Assembly: GCA_934725575.1 (NCBI GenBank) | Contig: CAKVCK010000001.1 | Span: 62,001 to 126,000 of the forward strand | Source: an uncultured Bacteroidales bacterium | Lineage (GTDB): Bacteria; Bacteroidota; Bacteroidia; Bacteroidales; UBA932 | Direction: 5' to 3' | DNA: 64,000 bases | Shown here: positions 53,078 to 61,300 of the stretch, piece after piece | Position numbering within the stretch: the stretch's first letter is position 1 | Layout: each line of letters opens with the position of its first letter | Made by a program: the position numbers and the translations under genes | Notes under the pieces: model-generated | What the model was told of the DNA's origin: nothing | The model's input: the letters and a program-made list of their open reading frames with translations, nothing else | The model's database searches: none

Positions 53078-54106
53078 CTAATGATTTATAATCCTCAGTT
53101 CCTCAGGAGTATAGAGGATCGAGTCAATGAAATCCGGAGCGACGTGGGCGAGGAGTATGAATATTCCGAGAGCCACCAGCGCCAAACCGATGAGGCTTGC
53201 CGACACGATTAGAGCCACTCTCCAGGCACTTTTTTTCGTCTTGTGACTTGTCTCCTCGTTTCCGGCTTTTTCGCCCCCGGTGTCTGACTTCCCGGTCGCT
53301 GTGGATGTTTCCTCCGTTTTCTCTGTTTTCTCTGTTTCGACGACAGTTTTGTCTGGTACCGTGTTTTTTTCCTCAACCCCAGAGCCTCCGGCCTCGGTCA
53401 CGACACTGGTTGCTTCGGTCACTGAGCCTTCTGTTTCGGTCACTGAGGCTGTCGTGTCGGTCGCTAAGGCTGTCGAAGCGACCGGAACAGTCTCTTCAAT
53501 CGCATCGGCCACAGGGACATCCTTCATATTCTCAGAGCCTGTTTCCCCAGTCAAAGAACCTTCCTCCACGGTCACCGATCCTGTCGATGTGACCGGAACA
53601 ATCGGATCTCTGACAGGCGCCGGATCCGCCACCAGCTCCCGAAGCGCCGCCACACTCTGCGCCACCTCGTCCGGAGTCTCCTCGTGAGTCTTCAGAGACA
53701 CCGGCTCCAGCCCTACCCCATAAGGATAGATGTCCAGATCCTCGTCAGCGATGAAAAAGAACGTGTTCTCCTTGGTAGCCCTCAACCGGCCAAGCCCGGG
53801 GAATATCACGACCTTCTTTGCCTGCAACGTCGTCCTCAACCCAGCGATAAACTCCCCGAGGATTCTCTTTGAGGTCTCAAGATCAGTCCCGTTGATCTCG
53901 GCATAGAAATCCGCCAACATCTCCTCGTTTCCGGATCCGCGCTGCCTGAACGACAGTTTTCGGTAAGGAGGATTGATGGTGTACCCTTTGTCAGAAAAAG
54001 TAGAGGGCATCACCTCGGAGACGAAAGTCCCCAAGCCAGGCAACGTAACCTCATCATTGTCAAGGATTAGTCCCTTGACCATATCTGAAAACAAGTCTAT
54101 GTCCAT
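53078..54106 (-). CDS. CCDC81-type HU-domain membrane protein
   Basis: 342 residues. The N-terminal ~135 resemble the paired HU-CCDC81 domains of Bacteroidota (LILDNDEVTLPGLGTFVSE, INPPYRKLSFRQ, then LQAKKVVIFPGLGRLRA). Residues 145-300 are a Thr/Glu/Val-rich linker containing the REP-encoded PVTSTGSVT and PVASTALAT units. Residues about 305-330 are a membrane helix (WRVALIVSASLIGLALVALG) and the protein ends shortly after. Relatives usually end in a SPOR peptidoglycan-binding domain; here it is missing. Expected to tether to the inner membrane with the HU part in the cytoplasm. First gene of the run ending at mscL. Confidence 0.75.
   Translation of the reverse strand: MDIDLFSDMVKGLILDNDEVTLPGLGTFVSEVMPSTFSDKGYTINPPYRKLSFRQRGSGNEEMLADFYAEINGTDLETSKRILGEFIAGLRTTLQAKKVVIFPGLGRLRATKENTFFFIADEDLDIYPYGVGLEPVSLKTHEETPDEVAQSVAALRELVADPAPVRDPIVPVTSTGSVTVEEGSLTGETGSENMKDVPVADAIEETVPVASTALATDTTASVTETEGSVTEATSVVTEAGGSGVEEKNTVPDKTVVETEKTEKTEETSTATGKSDTGGEKAGNEETSHKTKKSAWRVALIVSASLIGLALVALGIFILLAHVAPDFIDSILYTPEELRIINH
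53459..53483. repeat. REP-like palindrome inside the HU-domain gene (copy 1)
   Basis: 25 bases with arms GGTCGCT/AGCGACC and a centre containing GCTGTCGA. Two partial units starting GGTCACTGAG precede it at 53417 and 53438. Read on the minus strand it encodes PVASTALAT in the linker. Confidence 0.75.
53570..53594. repeat. REP-like palindrome inside the HU-domain gene (copy 2)
   Basis: 25 bases with arms GGTCAC/GTGACC around a 13-base centre containing CCTGTCGA. Read on the minus strand it encodes PVTSTGSVT, exactly the peptide given by the copy at 48532 in another gene. Confidence 0.8.
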
Positions 54107-54129
54107 TTTCCTCCTCCGAGAAATTTACA

Positions 54130-54137
54130 CAAAGGTA
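54130..54137 (-). promoter_or_regulatory. Minus-7 box of the HU-domain gene and its downstream gene run
   Basis: TACCTTTG on the minus strand (54137-54130), with predicted start near 54123, 17 bases before the ATG at 54106. The region above it is A/T-tract rich (TTTTTTTTG), but the nearest TTTG is only 14 bases away. Confidence 0.5.
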
Positions 54138-54159
54138 CACAAAAAAAACTACAAAAAAA

Positions 54160-54190
54160 TTTGCACTAACCAATTTTTGTTGTACCTTTG
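54160..54190 (+). promoter_or_regulatory. Promoter of tRNA-Asn
   Basis: TTTG (54160-54163), 19 bases, TACCTTTG (54183-54190): full consensus. Predicted start near 54197, about 35 bases before the mature tRNA. It is divergent from the HU-gene promoter. Confidence 0.8.
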
Positions 54191-54231
54191 CACTCCCGAA
54201 AGGAACAAACAACTGAAAAGGTTGACAAAAT

Positions 54232-54308
54232 TCCTCAATAGCTCAGTTGGTTAGAGCACCTGACTGTTAATCAGGGGGTCGTAGGTTCAAGTCCTACTTG
54301 AGGAGCCA
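54232..54308 (+). tRNA. tRNA-Asn (GTT)
   Basis: A complete cloverleaf: acceptor TCCTCAA/TTGAGGA, D-arm with AGCTCAGTTGGTTAGAGC, anticodon loop CTGTTAA with anticodon GTT, T-arm GTAGG-TTCAAGT-CCTAC, discriminator G and an encoded CCA. Confidence 0.97.
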
Positions 54309-54311
54309 AAG

Positions 54312-54353
54312 CGGACAAATCATCAGAAATGACGGTTTGTCCGTTTTTCTTTT
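54312..54353 (+). terminator. Terminator after tRNA-Asn
   Basis: CGGACAAA (54312-54319) pairs with TTTGTCCG (54336-54343) and is followed by TTTTTCTTTT, a classic intrinsic terminator layout. Confidence 0.85.
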
Positions 54354-54642
54354 CCTCATAACTCACTGATTTCAAAGGATATTGGAAGAAGAATTCATTT
54401 TTGGAAAGAGGTTCAATATTTCTTTGCGCCTCTCATCCAATTCCGCTTGGATAGCGTTACTTCTAAATGTGTTGAACACCTCTCAGAACTTTCGTCAATG
54501 TTTGTCCGGCGAAAAAGGGTTTTCCACGGACAATCTGGTGGAATCGCACTCTTTTTATCCGGCCAAACCGCAATTTCACCGGACAAACCAGACCTGAATC
54601 TCTCAAATGGCGGAATAGTTTTGTTGTTTTCAAAAAGTTTGG
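54354..54642. other. Non-coding spacer between tRNA-Asn and tRNA-Met, rich in CGGACAA repeats
   Basis: No supportable gene: 71- and 91-codon frames here lack family features and overlap each other. The spacer contains three of six copies of CGGACAA/TTGTCCG found between 54312 and 54685. One pair forms a 10-base inverted repeat, GTTTGTCCGG at 54500-54509 and CCGGACAAAC at 54579-54588. Confidence 0.6.
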
Positions 54643-54650
54643 TAACTTTG
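54620..54650 (+). promoter_or_regulatory. Promoter of tRNA-Met
   Basis: TTTG (54620-54623), 19 bases, TAACTTTG (54643-54650): full consensus. Predicted start near 54657, about 34 bases before the tRNA. Confidence 0.78.
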
Positions 54651-54690
54651 AATCGTAGTTATGTCCAAAGCCTTCGGGCGGACAATGACT

Positions 54691-54764
54691 GGTCCCATAG
54701 CTCAGTTGGTCAGAGCATCTGACTCATAATCAGGGGGTCGTAGGATCATGCCCTACTGGGACCA
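54691..54764 (+). tRNA. tRNA-Met (CAT), elongator type
   Basis: Acceptor GGTCCCA/TGGGACC, D-arm AGCTCAGTTGGTCAGAGC, anticodon loop CTCATAA with CAT, T-stem GTAGG/CCTAC. Discriminator A; CCA is not encoded. The T-loop reads ATCATGC rather than the usual TTCRANY. tRNA-Ile2 also has CAT, but the acceptor and anticodon stems look like elongator Met. Confidence 0.88.
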
Positions 54765-54766
54765 CA

Positions 54767-54803
54767 AGAGGGCGGCTAGAAAGCTTAGTCGTCCTCTTTT
54801 TTT
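54767..54803 (+). terminator. Terminator after tRNA-Met
   Basis: AGAGGGCGGCTA (54767-54778) pairs with TAGTCGTCCTCT (54786-54797) with two G-T pairs, followed directly by a run of T. Confidence 0.85.
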
Positions 54804-54851
54804 GTTCGCCTTTCCGCCGGAAGGCTTCTTTCAAATATTCGTATTCGCACA

Positions 54852-55211
54852 ATGAAAAAATTGCTTGCGCCGCTCGGATTGATCTCCTTAGGGCTTGGGA
54901 TTGTCGGGATTTTTGTGCCGGTACTTCCCACGACACCGTTTCTATTGTTGGCTTCGTGGCTGTTTCTGAAAAGTTCAAAAAGGCTGTACGACTGGCTGAT
55001 GAATCATCCACGACTTGGACCTTACATCAAGGATTTTATGCTTGACAAGGCTATCCCTCTGAAAGTGAAGATCATTGCAATCTCCACGCTTTGGGCCAGT
55101 CTTGTCTGCTGTGCCATTTTCGTAGCCAAACATCTGGCACTCAGAATCATATTCATTCTCATCGCAGTCGGAGTGACCATTCATATTCTTTCCTTCAAGA
55201 CAAAAAGATAG
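54852..55211 (+). CDS. YbaN-family (DUF454) inner-membrane protein
   Basis: 119 residues with about three membrane helices. The N-terminal block LGIVGIFVPVLPTTPFLLLASWLF with the PTTPF motif, followed by RLYDWLMNHPRLGPYIKDF, is diagnostic of DUF454/YbaN. Molecular function is unknown for the family. It stands alone between tRNA-Met and an AT-rich island, with no clear consensus promoter. Confidence 0.88.
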   Translation: MKKLLAPLGLISLGLGIVGIFVPVLPTTPFLLLASWLFLKSSKRLYDWLMNHPRLGPYIKDFMLDKAIPLKVKIIAISTLWASLVCCAIFVAKHLALRIIFILIAVGVTIHILSFKTKR

Positions 55212-55321
55212 CCCCCATCTCAAGAACCGAAACCTCTTTGGCTTAGAAATATCCGGCGGCCGGGAGCAGGCCACATAAGACACAAACAGAGTCCTTCGGC
55301 TTTTCACGACTTATGCACAAA

Positions 55322-55374
55322 ATCGGCCACGACTGAGCCGATTATCGGCAGAAAAACAGTAACTTTGAGCCGAT
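55322..55374 (+). promoter_or_regulatory. Operator-like cluster of GCCGAT half-sites around a promoter box
   Basis: Four half-sites: ATCGGC 55322-55327, GCCGAT 55337-55342, ATCGGC 55344-55349 and GCCGAT 55369-55374. TGAGCCGAT is directly repeated at 55334 and 55366, 32 bases apart (about three helical turns). The box TAACTTTG (55360-55367) lies between the third and fourth. Transcription would start near 55374, 43 bases before the small ORF at 55417. Confidence 0.5.
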
Positions 55375-55416
55375 AGAAATAAAGCACTACAACTAATATA
55401 TCATAAAAGGCGCAAT

Positions 55417-55581
55417 ATGAAACTATTGGGAATATTAAAAAAACTACAGTTTAATAGGTCACCTGAAACTTCAGAAAAGAATGAGACTCTTGATAAGTCT
55501 CCCGATTTATGTACGAATAAAACATCACCATCTAAAGTTGACGTTCATATTAATTCCTCTTTATTGTTCGTAATATATTGA
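55417..55581 (+). CDS. Small 54-residue ORF upstream of a radical SAM gene
   Basis: ATG at 55417, TGA at 55579-55581, four bases before the radical SAM ATG. The peptide opens MKLLGILKKLQFNRS (amphipathic, basic), has a Lys/Ser/Thr/Asp-rich middle with one Cys (DLCTNK), and ends in a hydrophobic INSSLLFVIY. I recognise no family. It is AT-rich like its neighbour and preceded by a promoter-like box with repeated half-sites. It could be a substrate peptide for the radical SAM enzyme, a regulatory leader ORF, or non-coding. Tight spacing and shared composition favour a functional pairing, but expression is unproven. Confidence 0.45.
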   Translation: MKLLGILKKLQFNRSPETSEKNETLDKSPDLCTNKTSPSKVDVHINSSLLFVIY

Positions 55582-55585
55582 CAAT

Positions 55586-56848
55586 ATGGATGATTTGGAA
55601 AAAATCCTTGAAGATAGGAAAAACGATCCTCGTTGGAACACGTCGTATCCTCTATCTCCAGATGATTGGAAACAATATCGTGTTACAGGCCCTCTGTCAT
55701 TTGATGGTGACAAGGAATTGTCTTTTTATATCCATATCCCATTTTGTGAGCGCCTGTGCTCCTTCTGCGAATATACAAGAATGCTCTGTCCGAGCAAAGG
55801 CTTACAAGAAAGCTACGTGGCAACGATAGAGCACGACGTTGCGTCCTTTATAGAGCGATATCCGGCTTTAAGACTATGCGGCTTGGATGTAGGGGGCGGA
55901 ACTCCAACCGTTTTGTGTGATGATGCCTTCGATAGATTAATGGACTTGTGTCGCCGCACAATGAGTATTTCGGATAAATCTGAAGATTTCACACCAAGTA
56001 TAGAGGCCACATTTGACACCTTGACTGAACAAAAGATAAAAGCGTTAGTGGCTTCCGGTTTCAAACGCGTATCACTTGGTGTACAATCCACTTCCGAAAA
56101 TGTACTTGCGTGTAATCATCGTAAAGGCCAGGGAACCGAGGATATGAAAAAAACTATTTCTATGCTATATGAAAACGGGGTTGACATAGTTAATTTAGAT
56201 ATGATGTATGGCTTAAATTGTCAAACTGTCGATAGCCTTCATCGAGATGTGCAAATCTTGGCATATTTGCAACCAGAGCAAGTAACGCTCTATGAGCTAC
56301 GCACTAATATGATTAAAGAAAACGGCCATATGTCAAAGGAAGAGCTGTTTCAATCATATTCATTTCTATATCATAGCCTGCTTGATTTAGGTTATAAGGC
56401 ACGTTTTGGTCAAAATACTTTTTCGAAGAGATCAAACGACATAGGGGTGAGTTCTTATTTGAGAAACCGGATGATGAATGCCGGCTCTTATAAAGGCTTT
56501 GGCATTTCCGCACAAAGTATGAGTCGCAGTGGTGTGTCCTACAATATAGGTAAGCTAAGAAAATCAGTTAAAGACTTATTGCTTATGAAATCTTTTGAAG
56601 AAGAATACGTTTACCAACTCCCACATAAAGAACTTGCATCTAAATATATTGCCATTGGAGGGTATAATGGATCATTCTCTTTGAAAACACTTAAGGAATT
56701 ATTGGGATGCGATGCTAAAACTTATTATTCAGGCCAACTGGACTTTTGTCTTTCACATAAATACATAGAAATTTCGGATGACAGGGTTGTTGTTACACCA
56801 TTAGGATTCAAGTATTATGGGGCTCTGTTTTCCTTGTTTTATGCTTAA
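55586..56848 (+). CDS. HemN/HemW-like radical SAM protein, likely horizontally acquired
   Basis: 420 residues. The radical SAM cluster motif is Cys54-x3-Cys58-x2-Cys61 in YIHIPFCERLCSFC, followed by GGGTPTVL (SAM binding) near 114-121, as in HemN, HemW and ChuW-type enzymes. The C-terminal third (about 330-420) resembles the HemN_C wing. Real HemN adds features around the motif that are not evident here, and HemW is usually elsewhere in the genome, so the substrate is open: heme delivery, heme breakdown and peptide modification are all possible. It is clearly more AT-rich than flanking genes and has codon use unlike them. The 54-codon ORF ends four bases before it. Confidence 0.8.
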   Translation: MDDLEKILEDRKNDPRWNTSYPLSPDDWKQYRVTGPLSFDGDKELSFYIHIPFCERLCSFCEYTRMLCPSKGLQESYVATIEHDVASFIERYPALRLCGLDVGGGTPTVLCDDAFDRLMDLCRRTMSISDKSEDFTPSIEATFDTLTEQKIKALVASGFKRVSLGVQSTSENVLACNHRKGQGTEDMKKTISMLYENGVDIVNLDMMYGLNCQTVDSLHRDVQILAYLQPEQVTLYELRTNMIKENGHMSKEELFQSYSFLYHSLLDLGYKARFGQNTFSKRSNDIGVSSYLRNRMMNAGSYKGFGISAQSMSRSGVSYNIGKLRKSVKDLLLMKSFEEEYVYQLPHKELASKYIAIGGYNGSFSLKTLKELLGCDAKTYYSGQLDFCLSHKYIEISDDRVVVTPLGFKYYGALFSLFYA

Positions 56849-57023
56849 TTATAGAGAACGATATATCTGCCGACTAACTTTCATATTAGAATACTGATGT
56901 TTAAACAATTGCGCTCCGATGACATTTTTATGCAATAATTTGTATGTCAAAGCGTATGTTAGTCAACCGGTATATGATTACCTCAACAGATTCCGAGGCC
57001 GGCGGAGGCAGATATAAAACAAT
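56849..57023. other. AT-rich spacer without a gene
   Basis: Between the radical SAM gene and the terminator of tRNA-Ser. No open frame of note, no repeat and no terminator for the radical SAM gene was recognised. Confidence 0.6.
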
Positions 57024-57059
57024 ACGAACAAACTTACTTCTATTAGTAAATTTGTTCGT
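57014..57059 (-). terminator. Terminator after tRNA-Ser
   Basis: On the minus strand, the stem formed by 57059-57046 and 57037-57024 (ACGAACAAA arms, one mismatch) is followed by TATTGTTTTATA, 33 bases past the tRNA's CCA. Confidence 0.75.
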
Positions 57060-57091
57060 AAATCTTGCAGTCCCTTGATTTTCAAGGTTTC

Positions 57092-57179
57092 TGGCGGAGA
57101 GGGAGGGATTCGAACCCCCGGAGCCTCGCAGCTCAACAGTTTTCAAGACTGCCGTAATCGACCACTCTACCACCTCTCC
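57092..57179 (-). tRNA. tRNA-Ser (TGA)
   Basis: 88 bases with a long variable arm (GAGCTGCGAGGCTC), acceptor GGAGAGG/CCTCTCC, anticodon loop CTTGAAA with anticodon TGA, T-arm GGGGG-TTCGAAT-CCCTC-like, discriminator G and an encoded CCA. Confidence 0.96.
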
Positions 57180-57185
57180 AGACTT

Positions 57186-57237
57186 ATTCCCTCAATTGAG
57201 GGAATGCAAAGGTATATATTTTTTTTTGTTCAGCAAA
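57186..57237 (-). promoter_or_regulatory. Promoter of tRNA-Ser with a perfect 20-bp palindrome at the start site
   Basis: Minus strand: TTTG (57237-57234), 19 bases, TACCTTTG (57214-57207). The predicted start near 57200 falls in ATTCCCTCAATTGAGGGAAT (57205-57186), a perfect 20-base palindrome ending seven bases before the tRNA. Confidence 0.75.
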
Positions 57238-57256
57238 ATATGTGGGAATATTTTTG

Positions 57257-57910
57257 CTATTTTTTATTTTCCTCTTTCTTTTCCTCTTTCTTTTCCTCGG
57301 TACGGGTGAAGAAACGGTTCTGAAAAAGAATCAGATAGAAAGCGCCAACGGTGACGCAGCTGTCGGCGAAGTTGAAGACAGGAGCGAAGAACAAAAGGCG
57401 GTCCCCTCCCACAAATGGTACCCAAGACGGCCAGATTGTGTCAATGAGCGGGAAGTAGAACATGTCCACCACGCGGCCGAACATCAGCGGGGCATAGTCA
57501 AAGATCACTCCGTAGAAAAGGCTGTCGATGATGTTGCCGAAAGCGCCGGCGGTGATCAACGTCAGGCCGACAAGGACTCCGGTCGGAACCACGGGCTTGC
57601 CATCCGGCAGAAGTGCCAACTTCCCTTCAGAATCCACCGATTTACGCACAAGCGAGGCTATCCACAAGCAGAGAGCGCCAGAAAGAGCGATCCTGAAGAA
57701 TGACAGCAGGAACTTGCCGACGGCGCCGCCGAACTTCATTCCGAAAGCCATTCCCTCGTTCTCGATGAAGAAAATCTGGAACCAGTTTCCGATGACGCTG
57801 AAATGCTCACCTATCTGCATGTTCGTCTTGACCAGGATCTTGATGACCTGGTCAATGACGACAAGTATGACTCCCAGAATCAGGAGTTTCTTACCCTTGG
57901 AAACCTTCAC
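57257..57910 (-). CDS. lspA: Lipoprotein signal peptidase II
   Basis: 217 residues, four membrane helices. Conserved family blocks are [20 protein letters not shown], and the catalytic aspartate regions [13 protein letters not shown] with GRVVDMF and [12 protein letters not shown]. Cleaves signal peptides of the many lipoproteins this organism makes. The loop between helices carries an insertion ([19 protein letters not shown]) and the tail is Glu/Lys-rich, both common in Bacteroidota. It starts at the last base of the DksA-like gene's stop and follows ileS, a typical order in the phylum. Confidence 0.94.
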   Translation of the reverse strand: MKVSKGKKLLILGVILVVIDQVIKILVKTNMQIGEHFSVIGNWFQIFFIENEGMAFGMKFGGAVGKFLLSFFRIALSGALCLWIASLVRKSVDSEGKLALLPDGKPVVPTGVLVGLTLITAGAFGNIIDSLFYGVIFDYAPLMFGRVVDMFYFPLIDTIWPSWVPFVGGDRLLFFAPVFNFADSCVTVGAFYLILFQNRFFTRTEEKKEEKKEENKK

Positions 57911-58341
57911 TAGTTCTGTCCTTTTTTAGCAAGCATCTCCTTGGCTTCTACAGTAAGCGTGGCATGAGGCACCAAACGCAGCCTCTCCTTCGGAATAAGC
58001 TTTCCTGTCTCACGGCATATTCCATAAGTCTTGTTCTCGATGCGCACAAGTGCGGCCTCGAGGTTCTGGATGAACTTGTACTGCCTCTGCGCGAGCTGGC
58101 TGGCCTCCTCCTTGGAAAGCTGGTAGGCGCCATCGTCCTCGACCGTCTTGAACGACGGTGTGGTGTCCTCGATGTCGTTGCTGCCGTTGTGCATAATCAC
58201 CCTTCGCAGGGTGTTATACTCTTTCCGAGCCTTGTCAAGCATATCATTGATGATAGTGCGGAACTCTTCAAGTTCCTCATCACTGTAACGCACCTTCGTC
58301 GTTTCGGCGGAAACCGCGTTGTCTTTGATTAACTCTGACAT
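57910..58341 (-). CDS. DksA/TraR-family protein with a degenerate zinc finger
   Basis: 143 residues. Coiled-coil-like helices (about 15-105, LEEFRTIINDMLDKARKEY, EEASQLAQRQYKFIQNLEAA) and the C-terminal YGICRETGKLIPKERL RLVPHATLTVEAK block match DksA/TraR. Only one Cys of the C4 zinc finger remains, the usual state in Bacteroidota. It probably binds the secondary channel of RNA polymerase and helps the stringent response, though the acidic tip was not verified. Located between ileS and lspA, with a one-base overlap to lspA. Confidence 0.88.
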   Translation of the reverse strand: MSELIKDNAVSAETTKVRYSDEELEEFRTIINDMLDKARKEYNTLRRVIMHNGSNDIEDTTPSFKTVEDDGAYQLSKEEASQLAQRQYKFIQNLEAALVRIENKTYGICRETGKLIPKERLRLVPHATLTVEAKEMLAKKGQN

Positions 58342-58368
58342 AGTGTAAATTGTATTTAGGTCTAAAAA

Positions 58369-61300
58369 CTATCGCGACAGCACCATCTTGACCGAACCCT
58401 CGTCCCACTCGACATCAGCAGCTCCTTCCGGAGCATCCTTGCCAAGTGTGACAGAAAGTGCGAGTGTCTGGGCGGCGACGTAATCCTTGTAGCCTTCAAG
58501 AGCGGCGGCGATGTCGTCATAGGCGGCACCATCGGCGAATATAGCCACACCGATCTTGTCGGTCACCTCGAATCCGCTGTCCTTCCTGAGGTTCTGGATC
58601 CTGTTGATAAGCTCGCGGGCCACGCCTTCCCTCTTCAACTCTTCCGAGATCTGAATATCAAGGGCGATGGTCAGCTGACCTTCAGTGGCGACGAGCCAGC
58701 CTGGCATGTCCTCGGACGAGATCTCATAGTCGCCAGGCCTAAGCTCAACGACTCCCGAAGGAAGTTCCACTGAATATGCCAACCCGGCAGCCTCAGCATT
58801 CTGAATGGCCGAGATTGTCGCCTGATTGAATCCGCCGAAAGCTCCGGCGATCTCTTTCATCTGCTTGCCGTAAACCTTTCCGAGGGTCTTGAAGTTAGGC
58901 TTGATCTTCTTGGTGATGATGCCGGTGGTGTCGGAAATAAACTCGGCCTCCTTCACATTCACCTCATTGAGGATGATGGACTTGACCTGTTCAAGCTGCT
59001 CCCTGACCTTTGCGGAGATCACAGGGATGATGAGCTTCTGGAGCGGCTGACGGACCTTGATGGAGACCTTGCGGCGAAGCGCGAGCACCATCGATGTGGC
59101 CTTCTGAGCCAGATTCATCCTCTCCTCCAGATCTGTGTCGATGACTGCCTCGTCGCAAGCCGGCATATTCACATAATGAACCGACTCAGAGCCGTCCGGA
59201 ACGAGGTCCAGATAGAGACGGTCCATATAGAACGGAGCGATCGGAGCGCCGAGCACAGCGACATCCACCAGCACCTCGTAAAGGGTCTGGTAGGCGGCGA
59301 GCTTGTCCTCGTCCATCTTTCCACCCCAGAAACGTTTCCTGTTCAGACGCACATACCAGTTGCTAAGGTCATCGCACACGAAGTCCTGGATCAGACGCCC
59401 TGCGGTTGTGATGTCATAATCCTCATAAGCCGCCACAACCTTCTTCTTCAAGGTATTGAGCAGCGAGATGATCCAACGGTCGATCTCCGGCCTCTTTGAA
59501 TATTCCACCTTCGCGGCCTTAGGGTCGAAGCCGTCCACATTGGCATAGAGGGCGAAGAATGAATATGTGTTGTAAAGCGTTCCAAAGAATTTCCTGCGGA
59601 CCTCGTCCACACCGGCCTCGTCAAACTTCAAGTTGTCCCAAGGCTGGGCGTTGGTCAGCATATACCACCTGAGGGCATCGGCACCGTACTTGTCCAGTTC
59701 CTCGAACGGATCCACGGCGTTGCCGAGGCGCTTGCTCATCTTGTTGCCGTTCTTGTCCAGAACCAAACCGTTGGAGATCACGGTCTTGTAGGCAGGAGTC
59801 CCGCTGATCATGGTGTGGATGGCATGAAGCGTGTAAAACCAGCCTCTGGTCTGGTCAACGCCCTCGGCGATGAAGTCTGCCGTGCAGCCAAACTTCGGAG
59901 AATCCAGTCCACGGAGACCTTCCTGAGCGTAAGGCATCGCGCCGGAGTCGAACCAAACATCGATAAGGTCCGTCTCACGGGTCATCTTCTTTCCGGAAGG
60001 ACTGACAAGGAATATGTTATCGACATAAGGCCTGTGGAGATCAATCCTGTCGTAGTTCTCCTTGCTCATGTCCTCAGGATCAAAACCATTGTCCTTAAAC
60101 GGATTGCTTGTCATGAATCCGGCTTCCACAGCCTTGTCGATCTCGGTGTAGAGCTGTGCGATCGTGCCGATGCAGATCTCCTCCTTTCCGTCCTCGGTGC
60201 GCCAGATCGGAAGCGGTGTGCCCCAGAAACGGCTGCGGCTGAGGTTCCAGTCCTGAATATTCTCAAGCCACTGGCCGAAACGTCCCGTACCGGTGGACTC
60301 CGGCTTCCAGGTGATCGTCTTGTTCAGAGCGACCATCTCGTCCTTGACAGCCGTGGTCTTGATGAACCAGGCGTCGAGAGGATAATAGAGGACAGGTTTG
60401 TCGGTTCTCCAGCTGTGAGGATAGCTGTGGGTCTGCTTCTGGATCCTGAACGCCCTGCCGTCCATCTTCATCATCATGCAAAGGTCGATGTCGAGGGTCG
60501 GAGCGTCAGCCGGAAGAGAGTCATCAAAAGCATTCTTCACATAGCGGCCGGAATATTCCTTATAAGAAGGGTCCACGTGTGTGCGGACATATTCAGGATC
60601 AAGGTCTTCGATCGGGTAGAAGCGTCCGTCGTGGTCCACCTGGGCCTGCCGTTTGCCGTCCTTGTCAAGAACCATCATTCCCGGCACACCGTAGTTGGCG
60701 GCGACTTTCTTGTCATCCGCACCGAAGGTAGGAGCGATGTGAACGACTCCGGTACCGTCCTCGGTCGTGACATAGTCTCCGGAGATCACCCTGAACGGCT
60801 CCCCTTCCTCGATCGGCCGGAACCAAGGAATCAGCTGCTTGTAGCGGATTCCGACAAGGTCAATGCCCTTGAACGAACCGTCAAGCACCTTGTAAGGAAC
60901 GAGTTTGTCACCTGGCTTGTAGTTCTCAAGCGGAATGTCGGCGGCCTTAGGATTGAACCAGGCGCCCACCAAATCCTTGGCCAGCACGTAAATGGCCTCC
61001 TTTCCCGTGTATGGGTTGAAAGAAAGGACACGGACATATTCATACTTCGGTCCCACGCAGAGCGCCGTGTTTGAAGGAAGGGTCCACGGGGTTGTCGTCC
61101 ATGCGAGGAAATATACCGGGAAGGCCTCCGTCCCGAAGAGCGGCTGCGACTTTCCGTCCTTGATGACCTCGAACTGCACCGTGGCCGTCGTGTCGGTCAC
61201 GTCCTTGTAGCAGCCCGGCTGGTTCAGCTCGTGTGAGCTGAGGCCTGTGCCGTCGGAAGGCGAATATGGCTGGATGGAGTACCCTTTGTAGAGCAGCCCC

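Noticed and set aside
54382..54722. Two overlapping plus-strand frames between tRNA genes
   Set aside because: No recognisable domain, one runs into the tRNA-Met gene, and the region is dominated by non-coding repeats.
56928..57173. Minus-strand 81-codon frame over tRNA-Ser
   Set aside because: It overlaps the tRNA and its terminator; a typical false frame.
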